From the NCBI GenBank assembly GCA_002323245.1, contig DCPU01000016.1:117591-181590 (forward strand): DNA of 64,000 bases. Direction: 5' to 3'. Source of the DNA: Mariprofundus sp. UBA1536 (GTDB lineage: Bacteria; Pseudomonadota; Zetaproteobacteria; Mariprofundales; Mariprofundaceae). The notes beneath the pieces were generated by a model that saw nothing but the letters and a program-made list of their open reading frames with translations, made no database searches and was not told the origin of the DNA. Position numbers and translations under genes: made by a program. This document shows positions 8,687 to 16,032 of this stretch, piece by piece; the first letter of the stretch is position 1; every line of letters starts with the position of its first letter.

Positions 8687-10435
8687 TTATAGCTTGGCCT
8701 CGCTAGCTGGCGTGGTTTGCAAACTTGGAAAACCGTTATCCACCAAGCTGTTGATATGAATCCAAGTGATGGGGCCAGCCACACCGTCGGGGTTCAGGCC
8801 TTGGCCGCGTTGAAAGCTTTTTACTTGGTCTTTAAGACCTGCATCATATGTTAGGCGCGGCGCGCCAATCCATTGCAGGTGTTCAGCAGCTGAGATTTTT
8901 TCAGCCAGCAATTGCACAAGTTTACCTTCATGGCCGGGGCGCACAGGGCCTTGGTAACCCATAGGCGCGCGCCACAAAATCGTGAAATCGTTATGGCTTT
9001 GTAGCACCAACTGGGCAAGGCTGACTTGGGCGGTATCACCCGCCGCTAATATTTTGGCAGTGGTGCCAGAAAGGGCTGTGATGCTCGCAAAAGTGGTTTG
9101 CCCTTGGGCATCCGAAAGGGTCAACACCGCTGGCCGATTGAGGCTGCGCATCTGCGCAATATCGCCGCGCTGACGCAAGCAGCGCAATTGGTGCGTGCTG
9201 GCAAACGCGCATGCTGCGCCATCACGGGCTGCATCATAAGTGATGCCCCAGGCGGCAAAGATGCTTTCAAAGGCAATGTCTTGCTCGGGAGTGGATGGAA
9301 TATTAGGCAAGGATAGCATTTCAGGTTGCGCTTTTTGGCTCACAACTTCTTCGGCGACAACTTCTTCGGCGACAACAGCTTCGACGGCCACTTCTTCGGG
9401 TAGTGTTTCGGCAATGATTGCAGCCATGGGATCAGCTTCGATGTCTTGTCGGAGGGCTGGTTCAGGTTGCTGGGTGATGGTCACAGGCAAAGGTTCAGTG
9501 ATGGTTGTGTGTACGTTAGTGACCTTGCTTGTTGATGTCTGTAGATTCATCCAAATCAATCCAGCGGAAATAAGCAGCAGCGAAGTTGCATAAACCCATA
9601 GCATGCTCGCGCCTTGGGGTTTGCTGTGATGACCGCAAACTTCCAGCACAGCTTGCTTTAAAATCTTTTTACTTACCGTTTTTTGTTCGCAGCTATAAGT
9701 GCCAAGCAAAGCGCGATCAGCAATCAGATTCATCAAGCGTGGCACGCCGTGTGTATGCTTGTAAAGCAAGTTGATGATGGTTGGGGAGAAGATGCTTTGC
9801 TTGTCCAATCCCGCTACGCTGAGACGATGGTTGATGTAGGCATGTGACTCGCTCTTGCTCAGCGGGGTGAGGTGATAGCGGGCGGTGATGCGTTGGGCGA
9901 GTTGGCGCAGCTCTTGGCGTTGCAGCAGCTCGGCCAGTTCGGGTTGTCCGAGCAACATGATTTGCAGCAGCTTTTTATCGTTGGTTTCAAGGTTGGTGAG
10001 CAAGCGTAGTTGTTCTAACACACTGGGATCAAGGTTCTGCGCTTCATCAATGATGACGACCGTGTGCCGCCCCGCTGCGTGTTGCGCCAAGAGGTAATCG
10101 TTGAGTAAATCCGTTAAATCTTTGATGCTGTGTTGCGCGGGATAACTGATGTGCATCTCATCGCAAATGCTGGCCAGCAGCTCCAGCGATGTAAGTTTGG
10201 GATTGATGATATAAGCGATATTGGTTTTATCGGGCACACGCTCAAGCAATCGCCTGCAAATCGTGGTTTTGCCCGTGCCCACTTCGCCAGTAAGGACCAT
10301 CACCCCGCCTTCACCCTGCAAGCCATACAGCATATGCGCCAAAGCTTCCTGATGGCGCTCGCTCATCAACAAATAACGCGGATTGGGCGCAATGGTGAAA
10401 GGTTTTTCGCTAAACCCGAAGTAGGCGTTATACAT
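8687..10435 (-). CDS. gspA: GspA/ExeA-type ATPase with peptidoglycan-binding domain
   Basis: This 582-residue protein has an AAA ATPase domain with Walker A GEVGTGKTT and Walker B VVIIDEAQ, followed by a membrane helix near residue 280. A long Glu/Val/Ala linker, a C39-peptidase-like segment and a C-terminal peptidoglycan-binding repeat (LKDQVKSFQRGQGLNPDGVAG) complete it. ExeA/GspA hydrolyses ATP and binds peptidoglycan to let the secretin assemble. The linker contains a 15-base tandem repeat (about 9342-9374, encoding VVAEE units), which could vary in copy number between strains. It forms a two-gene unit with gspB. Confidence 0.92.
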   Translation of the reverse strand: MYNAYFGFSEKPFTIAPNPRYLLMSERHQEALAHMLYGLQGEGGVMVLTGEVGTGKTTICRRLLERVPDKTNIAYIINPKLTSLELLASICDEMHISYPAQHSIKDLTDLLNDYLLAQHAAGRHTVVIIDEAQNLDPSVLEQLRLLTNLETNDKKLLQIMLLGQPELAELLQRQELRQLAQRITARYHLTPLSKSESHAYINHRLSVAGLDKQSIFSPTIINLLYKHTHGVPRLMNLIADRALLGTYSCEQKTVSKKILKQAVLEVCGHHSKPQGASMLWVYATSLLLISAGLIWMNLQTSTSKVTNVHTTITEPLPVTITQQPEPALRQDIEADPMAAIIAETLPEEVAVEAVVAEEVVAEEVVSQKAQPEMLSLPNIPSTPEQDIAFESIFAAWGITYDAARDGAACAFASTHQLRCLRQRGDIAQMRSLNRPAVLTLSDAQGQTTFASITALSGTTAKILAAGDTAQVSLAQLVLQSHNDFTILWRAPMGYQGPVRPGHEGKLVQLLAEKISAAEHLQWIGAPRLTYDAGLKDQVKSFQRGQGLNPDGVAGPITWIHINSLVDNGFPSLQTTPASEAKL

Positions 10436-10459
10436 GGCTAGATATCGTGAAAACGGAAT

Positions 10460-10780
10460 TCATATTGCAACCAATATAAGCAAGATTAAATCGCATACAA
10501 CCTTAAGCTTGTTTCTTTTAATGATTTGTTTTGCTGTGATCACAGTCAACGGGTGTTTGTTGATGGTCAACACCGCGTTGTATTGCAGACATTTGAAATA
10601 GTAATTTTTCCCTACACTTTCTACGGCATCAAGGGGCGTTGATAAAATAATCTTTTTTAAAAAGACCTCAATTTCAGTATCTGAGAAATGATTGATGGCC
10701 AAGTTTTTCCGAACCCTCAAAAAACCAAGTGTAGTGTTTCTAAACTGTTCAGCGATAGATGTTTTAAGCGCTTCGTTCAT
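10460..10780 (-). CDS. small protein resembling DUF3781
   Basis: This 106-residue protein is much richer in A+T than its neighbours. Its segments RVRKNLAIN, KNYYFKCL, AVLTINKHPLTVITAKQI resemble the DUF3781 family as I remember it (RI..NL, KNWY, ITVN..SYTIITAHK). No function is known for that family. A hydrophobic C-terminal tail (CDLILLILVAI) extends beyond the domain. It lies divergent to the XRE regulator gene. No strong ribosome site precedes the ATG. The composition and position suggest an acquired accessory gene, and the family assignment is tentative. Confidence 0.5.
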   Translation of the reverse strand: MNEALKTSIAEQFRNTTLGFLRVRKNLAINHFSDTEIEVFLKKIILSTPLDAVESVGKNYYFKCLQYNAVLTINKHPLTVITAKQIIKRNKLKVVCDLILLILVAI

Positions 10781-10922
10781 TCTTGGAGACTAGGATTGTT
10801 GATGAAACTAAAAAGGTTGGAGCGCTTAATTTCTTATTCAGGAAGCTCAATCTATGCCAACAAATGAAAAATATAATTTCTATTTGTTTGCATAAACATA
10901 TTATTATTTTTATTGTAAGCCT

Positions 10923-11360
10923 ATGTTATTCGCTCAAAAGCCATTGCCCACTGCCATCAAGCAACAAGCTGTTTTGCTTGGTGAAGCAGTTTGCCAAGCG
11001 CGAAAAGCTCGTGGCATCAAACAAGCTGAGCTGGCTCAGACCTTGAATATCACCATCCCAACCTTGCGCAAGTTGGAGTCGGGCGATGCTTCGGTTGGCC
11101 TCAACACCTGCTTTGCAGCGTTATTGAGCTTAAATATTCAAGGCAGTGTGTTGCAACAAAGCGCCCCAGCATTGTCGCCGCTGCCCAGTATCAGCAAGGA
11201 TAAACGCAACGAATTTGCTGCCTTGCTCACCCAGCAAGGTTTGTTTGCCAGTGATGCAGAAAATGCAGCTTGGTTGTTGGCGCTGACTCCACAGCAGCGC
11301 CTTCAAGCGATGATCAATCAGGAAAAGGAGCAGCGCTTATGTGGCATCGCACTCCGATAG
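10923..11360 (+). CDS. XRE-family helix-turn-helix regulator
   Basis: The 145-residue protein has a lambda-repressor-type helix-turn-helix at about residues 20-75 (ARKARGIKQAELAQTLNI, then IPTLRKLESGDASVGLNT), like HipB-type antitoxins. The C-terminal half is helical and unassigned. It overlaps the nucleotidyltransferase gene by 22 bases, so the pair is translationally coupled. An upstream A+T-rich stretch probably holds its promoter. By analogy with other HTH/nucleotidyltransferase pairs it may be the antitoxin and autoregulator, but this is inference from arrangement. Confidence 0.82.
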   Translation: MLFAQKPLPTAIKQQAVLLGEAVCQARKARGIKQAELAQTLNITIPTLRKLESGDASVGLNTCFAALLSLNIQGSVLQQSAPALSPLPSISKDKRNEFAALLTQQGLFASDAENAAWLLALTPQQRLQAMINQEKEQRLCGIALR

Positions 11361-11809
11361 AGCAAGCCGTAGCTTTGGTGACTGCCATTGAGCAGCATCA
11401 TGGCCGCGCCTTGCTCATTGGCGGGGCGGCATTGTTTTTATACGGCAAAGCTCAACGCTCCCTGGACTATGATTTGTGGGTACGCATTGCCAACGATGAA
11501 TTGGTAGAGATTCTAACCGCTCTTGGTTTTGAAATTGGCAGCAATCGCCCCGGCCTTTTGGTGGCGTATTACGAAGAATGTAAGTTCGATTTTTTCTTGT
11601 TCAAACGGGCATATAATCAAGATAAAGAATTGGTGGAATACGATGCCATCGAAGCCAACGGCAAAACCGTGCAACTCGAAAGCGGTACACTCATTGTGCC
11701 ATCCATAGCTGACATGATTAAGCTTAAAAAACTCGGCGATGACCTCCGCCCCAAAGACCTCGAAGATATCGCCTACCTTGAGGCATTGCTGAAAACAGGC
11801 ATGTCATAA
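11339..11809 (+). CDS. nucleotidyltransferase-fold protein, candidate toxin partner
   Basis: I place the start at ATG 11339, which has GGAAAAGGAG just upstream, giving 156 residues. The sequence LLIGGAALFLYG followed by RSLDYDLWV fits the nucleotidyltransferase pattern GG...D-x-D, with a third acidic residue probable in CKFDFFLF. The C-terminal PSIADMIKLKKLG...RPKDLEDIAYLEAL is typical of AbiEii/DUF1814-like nucleotidyltransferases. Such proteins often act as toxins that modify tRNA or other targets and are controlled by an HTH partner, which here overlaps by 22 bases. A housekeeping role cannot be excluded. Confidence 0.75.
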   Translation: MWHRTPIEQAVALVTAIEQHHGRALLIGGAALFLYGKAQRSLDYDLWVRIANDELVEILTALGFEIGSNRPGLLVAYYEECKFDFFLFKRAYNQDKELVEYDAIEANGKTVQLESGTLIVPSIADMIKLKKLGDDLRPKDLEDIAYLEALLKTGMS

Positions 11810-11948
11810 AAAAGAGCAACACGCCCTAATCAGCAACTTCTTGGCCATCTAATTTATGAATCAAATCTATCGATATATCCCATTATATTTATGAATCGCG
11901 GAGGTATACACTGCAGTCAAGCACAGCTTTTGTATGCAGGAGGTTGTT

Positions 11949-12197
11949 ATGAAAAAAACGATATCGTTTGGCATATTGCACATGACGATTGCTTTTACTG
12001 TGGCCTATGCGATGACTGGCAGTTTACTGGTAGGCGGGGCAATCGCCTTGGTTGAGCCAGCGGTCAATACGGTGGCTTATTTCTTCCATGAGAAATTCTG
12101 GGAATCCAAAACTGGTTTTGGTAAGCATCGGTTTGCGGCCATGAAAGCACGCTTTGAAAATGTGTTGATTCAAGTTTTTGCATCAAGTGCGCGGTAA
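11949..12197 (+). CDS. DUF2061 small membrane protein
   Basis: The 82-residue protein starts at ATG 11949 behind a strong AGGAGG site. It has two membrane helices (about residues 5-22 and 25-45) and the motif VEPAVNTVAYFFHEKFWE, the signature of the DUF2061 family of small membrane proteins. The family has no established function. The gene converges on the reductase gene and the two overlap by 15 bases at their 3' ends. Confidence 0.8.
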   Translation: MKKTISFGILHMTIAFTVAYAMTGSLLVGGAIALVEPAVNTVAYFFHEKFWESKTGFGKHRFAAMKARFENVLIQVFASSAR

Positions 12198-13160
12198 GCT
12201 ATCTCCAATAGTGATAACCACGTTGCCCTTTTTATGACCTGAATCCACATGATGGTGTGCTTCAGCGATTTGAGAAAGCGGGTAGGTTTTGTCGATTACC
12301 GGTTTGATATCGTTAGCCTCAGCGCGCTCACGAAGATAGTTGAGCCCCCCTTTGGATTCATCGGCAACGCCGCATATCAAGCGTTTGTTGATTAGCGAAG
12401 AAAGCTGCGTTTTGAGGCTGGCATTGATGAGAATCAGTTTGCCATCCTTGGCTAACATGGGCTCACACTTTGCCCAATGGAGATTGCCCACAGTATCCAG
12501 AATGATGTCATAGCAGGCTCCGTGGGTTGTCATATCTTCTTGGGAATAATCGATGAGATGATGTGCGCCCAGTGCTTGCACCAAAGGCAAATTGGCTGTG
12601 CTGCAAACCCCCGTCACTTCAGCGCCAAAAAACTTGGCCAACTGAACTGCAGCCGTGCCTACTGCACCTGCTGCGCCATTGATAAGCACTTTCTGCCCTT
12701 GCTGGATATTGGCGCAATCGCGCAAGAAATGAAGCGCGGTTAAACCACCAAAAATAATGGCTACGGCTTGTTCGTGATTGAGGTTGTCTGGCTTTTTCAC
12801 CAACGCTGCTTTTTCAGTCAAACACACATATTCGGCATGTGCGCCAAGCTTCATGCCTGTGCTGCCATACACCGCATCTCCAACTTGAAATTGATTAACA
12901 TTTTCGCCGACAGCCACGATTTCACCCGATAGCTCCATACCAGGGATAGCGCGTTTGGGTTTACTAAAACCAAACGCCAGACGTGATAGCAGCTTAAATC
13001 CTGCGGGCACCCGCAATGCGCGCAGCCGCGCATCGCCAGCTGTCACCGTGGATGCGAATACTTTGATAAGCACTTCGCCTTTTTTGGGGCTGGGCGTAGG
13101 GAAGTCTTTGAGTTGGAGTACTTCTGGTCTGCCAAATGCTGTCCAAGCGATAGCTTTCAT
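12183..13160 (-). CDS. zinc-independent medium-chain reductase (quinone oxidoreductase-like)
   Basis: The 325-residue protein belongs to the medium-chain dehydrogenase/reductase superfamily. The N-terminal GroES-like domain contains AGDARLRALRVP and PGMELSGEIVAVGENV, and the nucleotide-binding motif is VLINGAAGAVGTAAVQLAKFFGA. The cysteines of the structural zinc lobe are missing, as in quinone oxidoreductase/enoyl reductase types using NADPH. The C-terminus has the usual SQIAEAHHHVDSGHKKGNVVI. Its start overlaps the stop of the upstream peptidase gene by four bases, which suggests one transcript. The substrate is unknown. Confidence 0.85.
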   Translation of the reverse strand: MKAIAWTAFGRPEVLQLKDFPTPSPKKGEVLIKVFASTVTAGDARLRALRVPAGFKLLSRLAFGFSKPKRAIPGMELSGEIVAVGENVNQFQVGDAVYGSTGMKLGAHAEYVCLTEKAALVKKPDNLNHEQAVAIIFGGLTALHFLRDCANIQQGQKVLINGAAGAVGTAAVQLAKFFGAEVTGVCSTANLPLVQALGAHHLIDYSQEDMTTHGACYDIILDTVGNLHWAKCEPMLAKDGKLILINASLKTQLSSLINKRLICGVADESKGGLNYLRERAEANDIKPVIDKTYPLSQIAEAHHHVDSGHKKGNVVITIGDSLPRT

Positions 13161-13774
13161 AACACGAGCACCTCACCGTCGCGAAACGTTCTGTAGGGCA
13201 TGTTATTTGCAGAGCAAATCGCGACCTCTTTTTGGAAAAGCGCCCAATCAGGATGTTCGGGTTGATAGTGCGGCATAAACGCGAAATCGAGAATCCCAAG
13301 GCCATCCCATATCATCTCGGTGATCTCAGGATAAGGAAGTACACTTGGGTCATCAGCAATGGCAAAAGCTTTGAGGCTAGGCGAGAGCACACAGCATGCA
13401 GCGCTATATCCACCATACGTAAAGTTGTCTGATTTCTGATTTTCTAAGATGAAAGCATCTAATCCACTCAGCGTCATGGCTTGGCGCAGAACAAACACAT
13501 TACCACCACTCATCCAGACCCCGCTATACTTGGCAGCCACGTCTCTAAAATCGGTTCCCTTTTGGAAGAAATCGCGCAGATCAACATGCTCAGCCCGTAG
13601 GCCAGCATCATTGAGCTCCTGAATTTCATCTGCAATCCAAGCCTCAAGCCACCCTTTGTCGGCCGCGTGATCCAAAGCGTTAGCGATATAGGCCACTGGC
13701 CTGTCGTTGCCATACAACTCGGCAAGCAAAGGTGCTTTTTCGCCGAGCTTCGAGGAGGATAAATAGAAGCGCAT
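13157..13774 (-). CDS. peptidase S51 (dipeptidase E-like) family protein
   Basis: The 205-residue product has the glutamine-amidotransferase-like fold of peptidase S51. The segment VWMSGGNVFVLRQAM matches the oxyanion-hole GGN region and GGYSAACCVLSP contains the nucleophile serine. The expected G-x-S-A-G elbow reads Y-S-A-A-C, a small departure. The segment FMPHYQPEHPD supplies the histidine. Family members cleave Asp-X dipeptides or cyanophycin-type products, but the exact substrate cannot be told. It is coupled to the downstream reductase by a four-base overlap. Confidence 0.78.
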   Translation of the reverse strand: MRFYLSSSKLGEKAPLLAELYGNDRPVAYIANALDHAADKGWLEAWIADEIQELNDAGLRAEHVDLRDFFQKGTDFRDVAAKYSGVWMSGGNVFVLRQAMTLSGLDAFILENQKSDNFTYGGYSAACCVLSPSLKAFAIADDPSVLPYPEITEMIWDGLGILDFAFMPHYQPEHPDWALFQKEVAICSANNMPYRTFRDGEVLVL

Positions 13775-13893
13775 TCAAGTTCTCGTCGATATGTGTTTCT
13801 TACCAGCAGCATGAGGCGCCATGATTTCTCCATTGCTCATTGGTTTTCTTGTAAGTAGAGAGGGTAGCATTCCTAATCTATTAGGCATGAAAG

Positions 13894-14949
13894 TTATGCG
13901 GCAACCTTGCTATACCAAGTCGCTCTAGCCTTTCCGTGACGTTCAATAAGCCCAAGGTTTATGAGCTCAGCCATTCTATTCTTCACAGTAGGCTTGGAAA
14001 CATTGGTGATTAATGCATAAGCCTCAGATATCGTGATTCTCCCATGCGTATCAAGGTGCTGCAGAATCACCGAACATTCCTTAGAAAGGTGATTGTATTG
14101 TGCTAGGGTATCTGTTTTTGCTTTGAGATGATCTTTCTGCCGTTTTAATGAGCGTAGAAAGAAGTTCAGCCAGGGTAGCCAGTCAGTTTCACCCTTCAGC
14201 GTTTTCTGTGTTCTTTGCAAAGCCAAGTAATAAGCATCTTTATTCTTTTCAACAATACTTTCTAATGAGCTGTAGGGAATATAGGCATACCCCGCCTTGA
14301 GCATGAGTAGAGAAATCAAAACACGGGAAAGCCTGCCATTTCCATCCTGGAATGGATGAATGGCCAAAAAGACCACATTAAATACCGCTATCACAATGAG
14401 TGGGTGGTAGCTTTTATCTTCTAAGCACTCCCTCGCCCAATATACCAATTCCTGCATTTGTTTTGGCGTATCAAAAGCTGATGTGGTTTCAAAAACCACA
14501 CCTAAACTTTTACCTGCCGCATCAAAAGCTTCAACACTGTTTGAGTGCTTTTTATATTCGCCTCTATGCCGTGTATCTTTGTTTGAGTGTCTAAGTAAAC
14601 CGATATGAAGTTGCTTGATATAATTCTCTGAAATTGAAATATGTTCAAAATTCTCAAACACAGTTTCCATCACTTCAGCATAACCGATGACTTCTTGCTC
14701 ATCCCTATGGGCAAAAGACTGTTGACCAACCTGGCCTAGTAAAGATTCAATCTCATTATCTGAAAGTTTTGAGCCTTCAATGCGGGTAGAGGAACCAATG
14801 CTTTCAATCGTAGCCACATGGCGAAGCTTGGTTAGATAATCAGGGTTAAGGTTGTTTTTTGCCTTCCAGCCACCATTAAATTCATCAATTTCAGAGATGA
14901 TTCTCAATAGTTCAGGGGTTATGATTAGGTTCGTTAAGTTCATATTCAT
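13894..14949 (-). CDS. Fic family protein (AMPylator-type) with C-terminal winged helix
   Basis: The 351-residue protein carries the Fic core motif HPFQDGNGR (His198), which transfers AMP or a related group to hydroxyls of target proteins. An inhibitory motif of the form S-x-x-x-E-G (STRIEG, residues 54-59) lies N-terminal to the core, as in self-inhibited class II Fic proteins. The last 80 residues form a winged helix-turn-helix (ITISEAYALITNVSKPTVKNRMAEL), so it may bind DNA. Two ATG codons lie at 14949 and 14943. The promoter side holds five TTATCC repeats that could be its own operator. The flanks look like accessory DNA. Confidence 0.9.
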   Translation of the reverse strand: MNMNLTNLIITPELLRIISEIDEFNGGWKAKNNLNPDYLTKLRHVATIESIGSSTRIEGSKLSDNEIESLLGQVGQQSFAHRDEQEVIGYAEVMETVFENFEHISISENYIKQLHIGLLRHSNKDTRHRGEYKKHSNSVEAFDAAGKSLGVVFETTSAFDTPKQMQELVYWARECLEDKSYHPLIVIAVFNVVFLAIHPFQDGNGRLSRVLISLLMLKAGYAYIPYSSLESIVEKNKDAYYLALQRTQKTLKGETDWLPWLNFFLRSLKRQKDHLKAKTDTLAQYNHLSKECSVILQHLDTHGRITISEAYALITNVSKPTVKNRMAELINLGLIERHGKARATWYSKVAA

Positions 14950-14961
14950 CAGTATTATTGG

Positions 14962-15015
14962 TTATCCGCTTATCCGATATTATCCAATTTTATCCAATAA
15001 TCAAATAAATTATCC
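14962..15015. promoter_or_regulatory. five phased TTATCC repeats upstream of fic
   Basis: TTATCC occurs at 14962, 14970, 14980, 14990 and 15010 (GGATAA on the coding strand of fic). Three steps are 8, 10 and 10 bases and the last is 20, so most copies lie on the same face of the helix. They lie 12-66 bases before the fic start codon, where the promoter must be. This looks like a multi-site operator, perhaps for the winged-helix domain of the Fic protein itself. The role is inference; the repeats are plain in the sequence. Confidence 0.55.
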
Positions 15016-15075
15016 CATGGCATAGTTTTGTCTCGTAAATCCATCTTTGGGAGAACTAAAATGGATCTGCTTATA

Positions 15076-15111
15076 AAATATCAAGTTATGAAAGCCTGGT
15101 ACCATTTTCCC
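15076..15111 (+). repeat. isolated terminal-repeat copy of the B element
   Basis: This stretch (AAATATCAAGTTATGAAAGCC, then TGGTACCATTTTCCC in two parts) closely matches the right end of the B elements at 59982-60008 and 63769-63795, including the CATTTTCCC that follows them. There are a few changes in the terminal part. No matching body or left end is seen here. It is a lone degenerate end about 45 kb away from the island. Confidence 0.55.
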
Positions 15112-15216
15112 TTACGTTTTCACCATATATAGACTCAAATAAATTGATTTATAGGGCATTTGGTGAGATTGTTTTTTTGCTTCACGTTTTCAAACACCCT
15201 AGGTCGAAAGCGGATG

Positions 15217-16032
15217 TTAGGATAAGCCGTCATTTTCCCACGCATCTAAATATTCAGAGAAATGAGGGCGTTGTTCTTTTTCGGATTCGAGGTAGTTGCG
15301 CATGCCGAGCATGGCGCGGGCGTAGGCGCTTTCGCTGAGGTCGCCGCGGAAGCGGAGCCAGCGTAGGAAGAGTAGGGATGTGGTGCAGACATCAGTTTCG
15401 CAGTAGTTGCGGATGGCGTCGATTTCTCCGCCTTCAAACATGCCGCGCACATCATCGCCGGCGGTGTCTAGCTTGCCAGGGATGCCAAAGGCGGAGGCCA
15501 CCTCGTGCATGGAGCAGCGCGCTGAGGCACCAAAATCGGAGAGTACTTCTAAAAGGTCGAGGTGGTAGTTGGTGGAATAACGGCTTTCGTAGTTGTTCCA
15601 CTTATCACCTTCGCTAAACCAGCGCGGGCAAGATAAGCCGTGCACCATGGCGCGATATTTAAGCACGGGCATATCAAAGCCACGGCCATTGAAGCTGACC
15701 AGCTGCGGGGCGCGGGATTCGATGATGTTGAAAAAGCCAGCCAACATCTCTGCTTCGCTGGAATCGGCTTTGCCGCCAGTGGCGATGCGCTTCACAATGA
15801 CTTCGGAACCATCTTCGCCTGCTTCACGCATCAAATGCACATAGCTAATCGCCACCACCTGATGAAAGGGCTGGCGCGGAAAATCATTTTTACCATCGGT
15901 CTTGCTCAGGAAATATTCGGAGAGGGCATCTCGGGCTTCGAAATCATCCAATTCAGGCGCATTCAATAAGCGTCGGGTGGCATCGGCATCGGGCACTGTT
16001 TCAATGTCATACACAAAAATCTCACGCTGCAT
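15217..16032 (-). CDS. predicted 3'-5' exonuclease related to DNA polymerase B
   Basis: The 271-residue protein starts with IFVYDIETVPD, the DxE first exonuclease motif. SFNGRGFDMPVLKYRAM (second acidic motif) and YCETDVCTTSLLFLRWL (third motif) follow. This order fits the PolB-like 3'-5' exonuclease family (PF10108), whose biological role is unclear. The start overlaps the end of murJ by 11 bases, so they are co-transcribed. About 270 bases between its stop and the fic gene hold only the TTATCC repeats and the lone B-end. Confidence 0.85.
   Translation of the reverse strand: MQREIFVYDIETVPDADATRRLLNAPELDDFEARDALSEYFLSKTDGKNDFPRQPFHQVVAISYVHLMREAGEDGSEVIVKRIATGGKADSSEAEMLAGFFNIIESRAPQLVSFNGRGFDMPVLKYRAMVHGLSCPRWFSEGDKWNNYESRYSTNYHLDLLEVLSDFGASARCSMHEVASAFGIPGKLDTAGDDVRGMFEGGEIDAIRNYCETDVCTTSLLFLRWLRFRGDLSESAYARAMLGMRNYLESEKEQRPHFSEYLDAWENDGLS

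Noticed and set aside
10923..11809. Naming the HTH/nucleotidyltransferase pair AbiEi/AbiEii
   Set aside because: The regulator is an XRE-type protein and not the winged-helix AbiEi; only the nucleotidyltransferase fold is similar.
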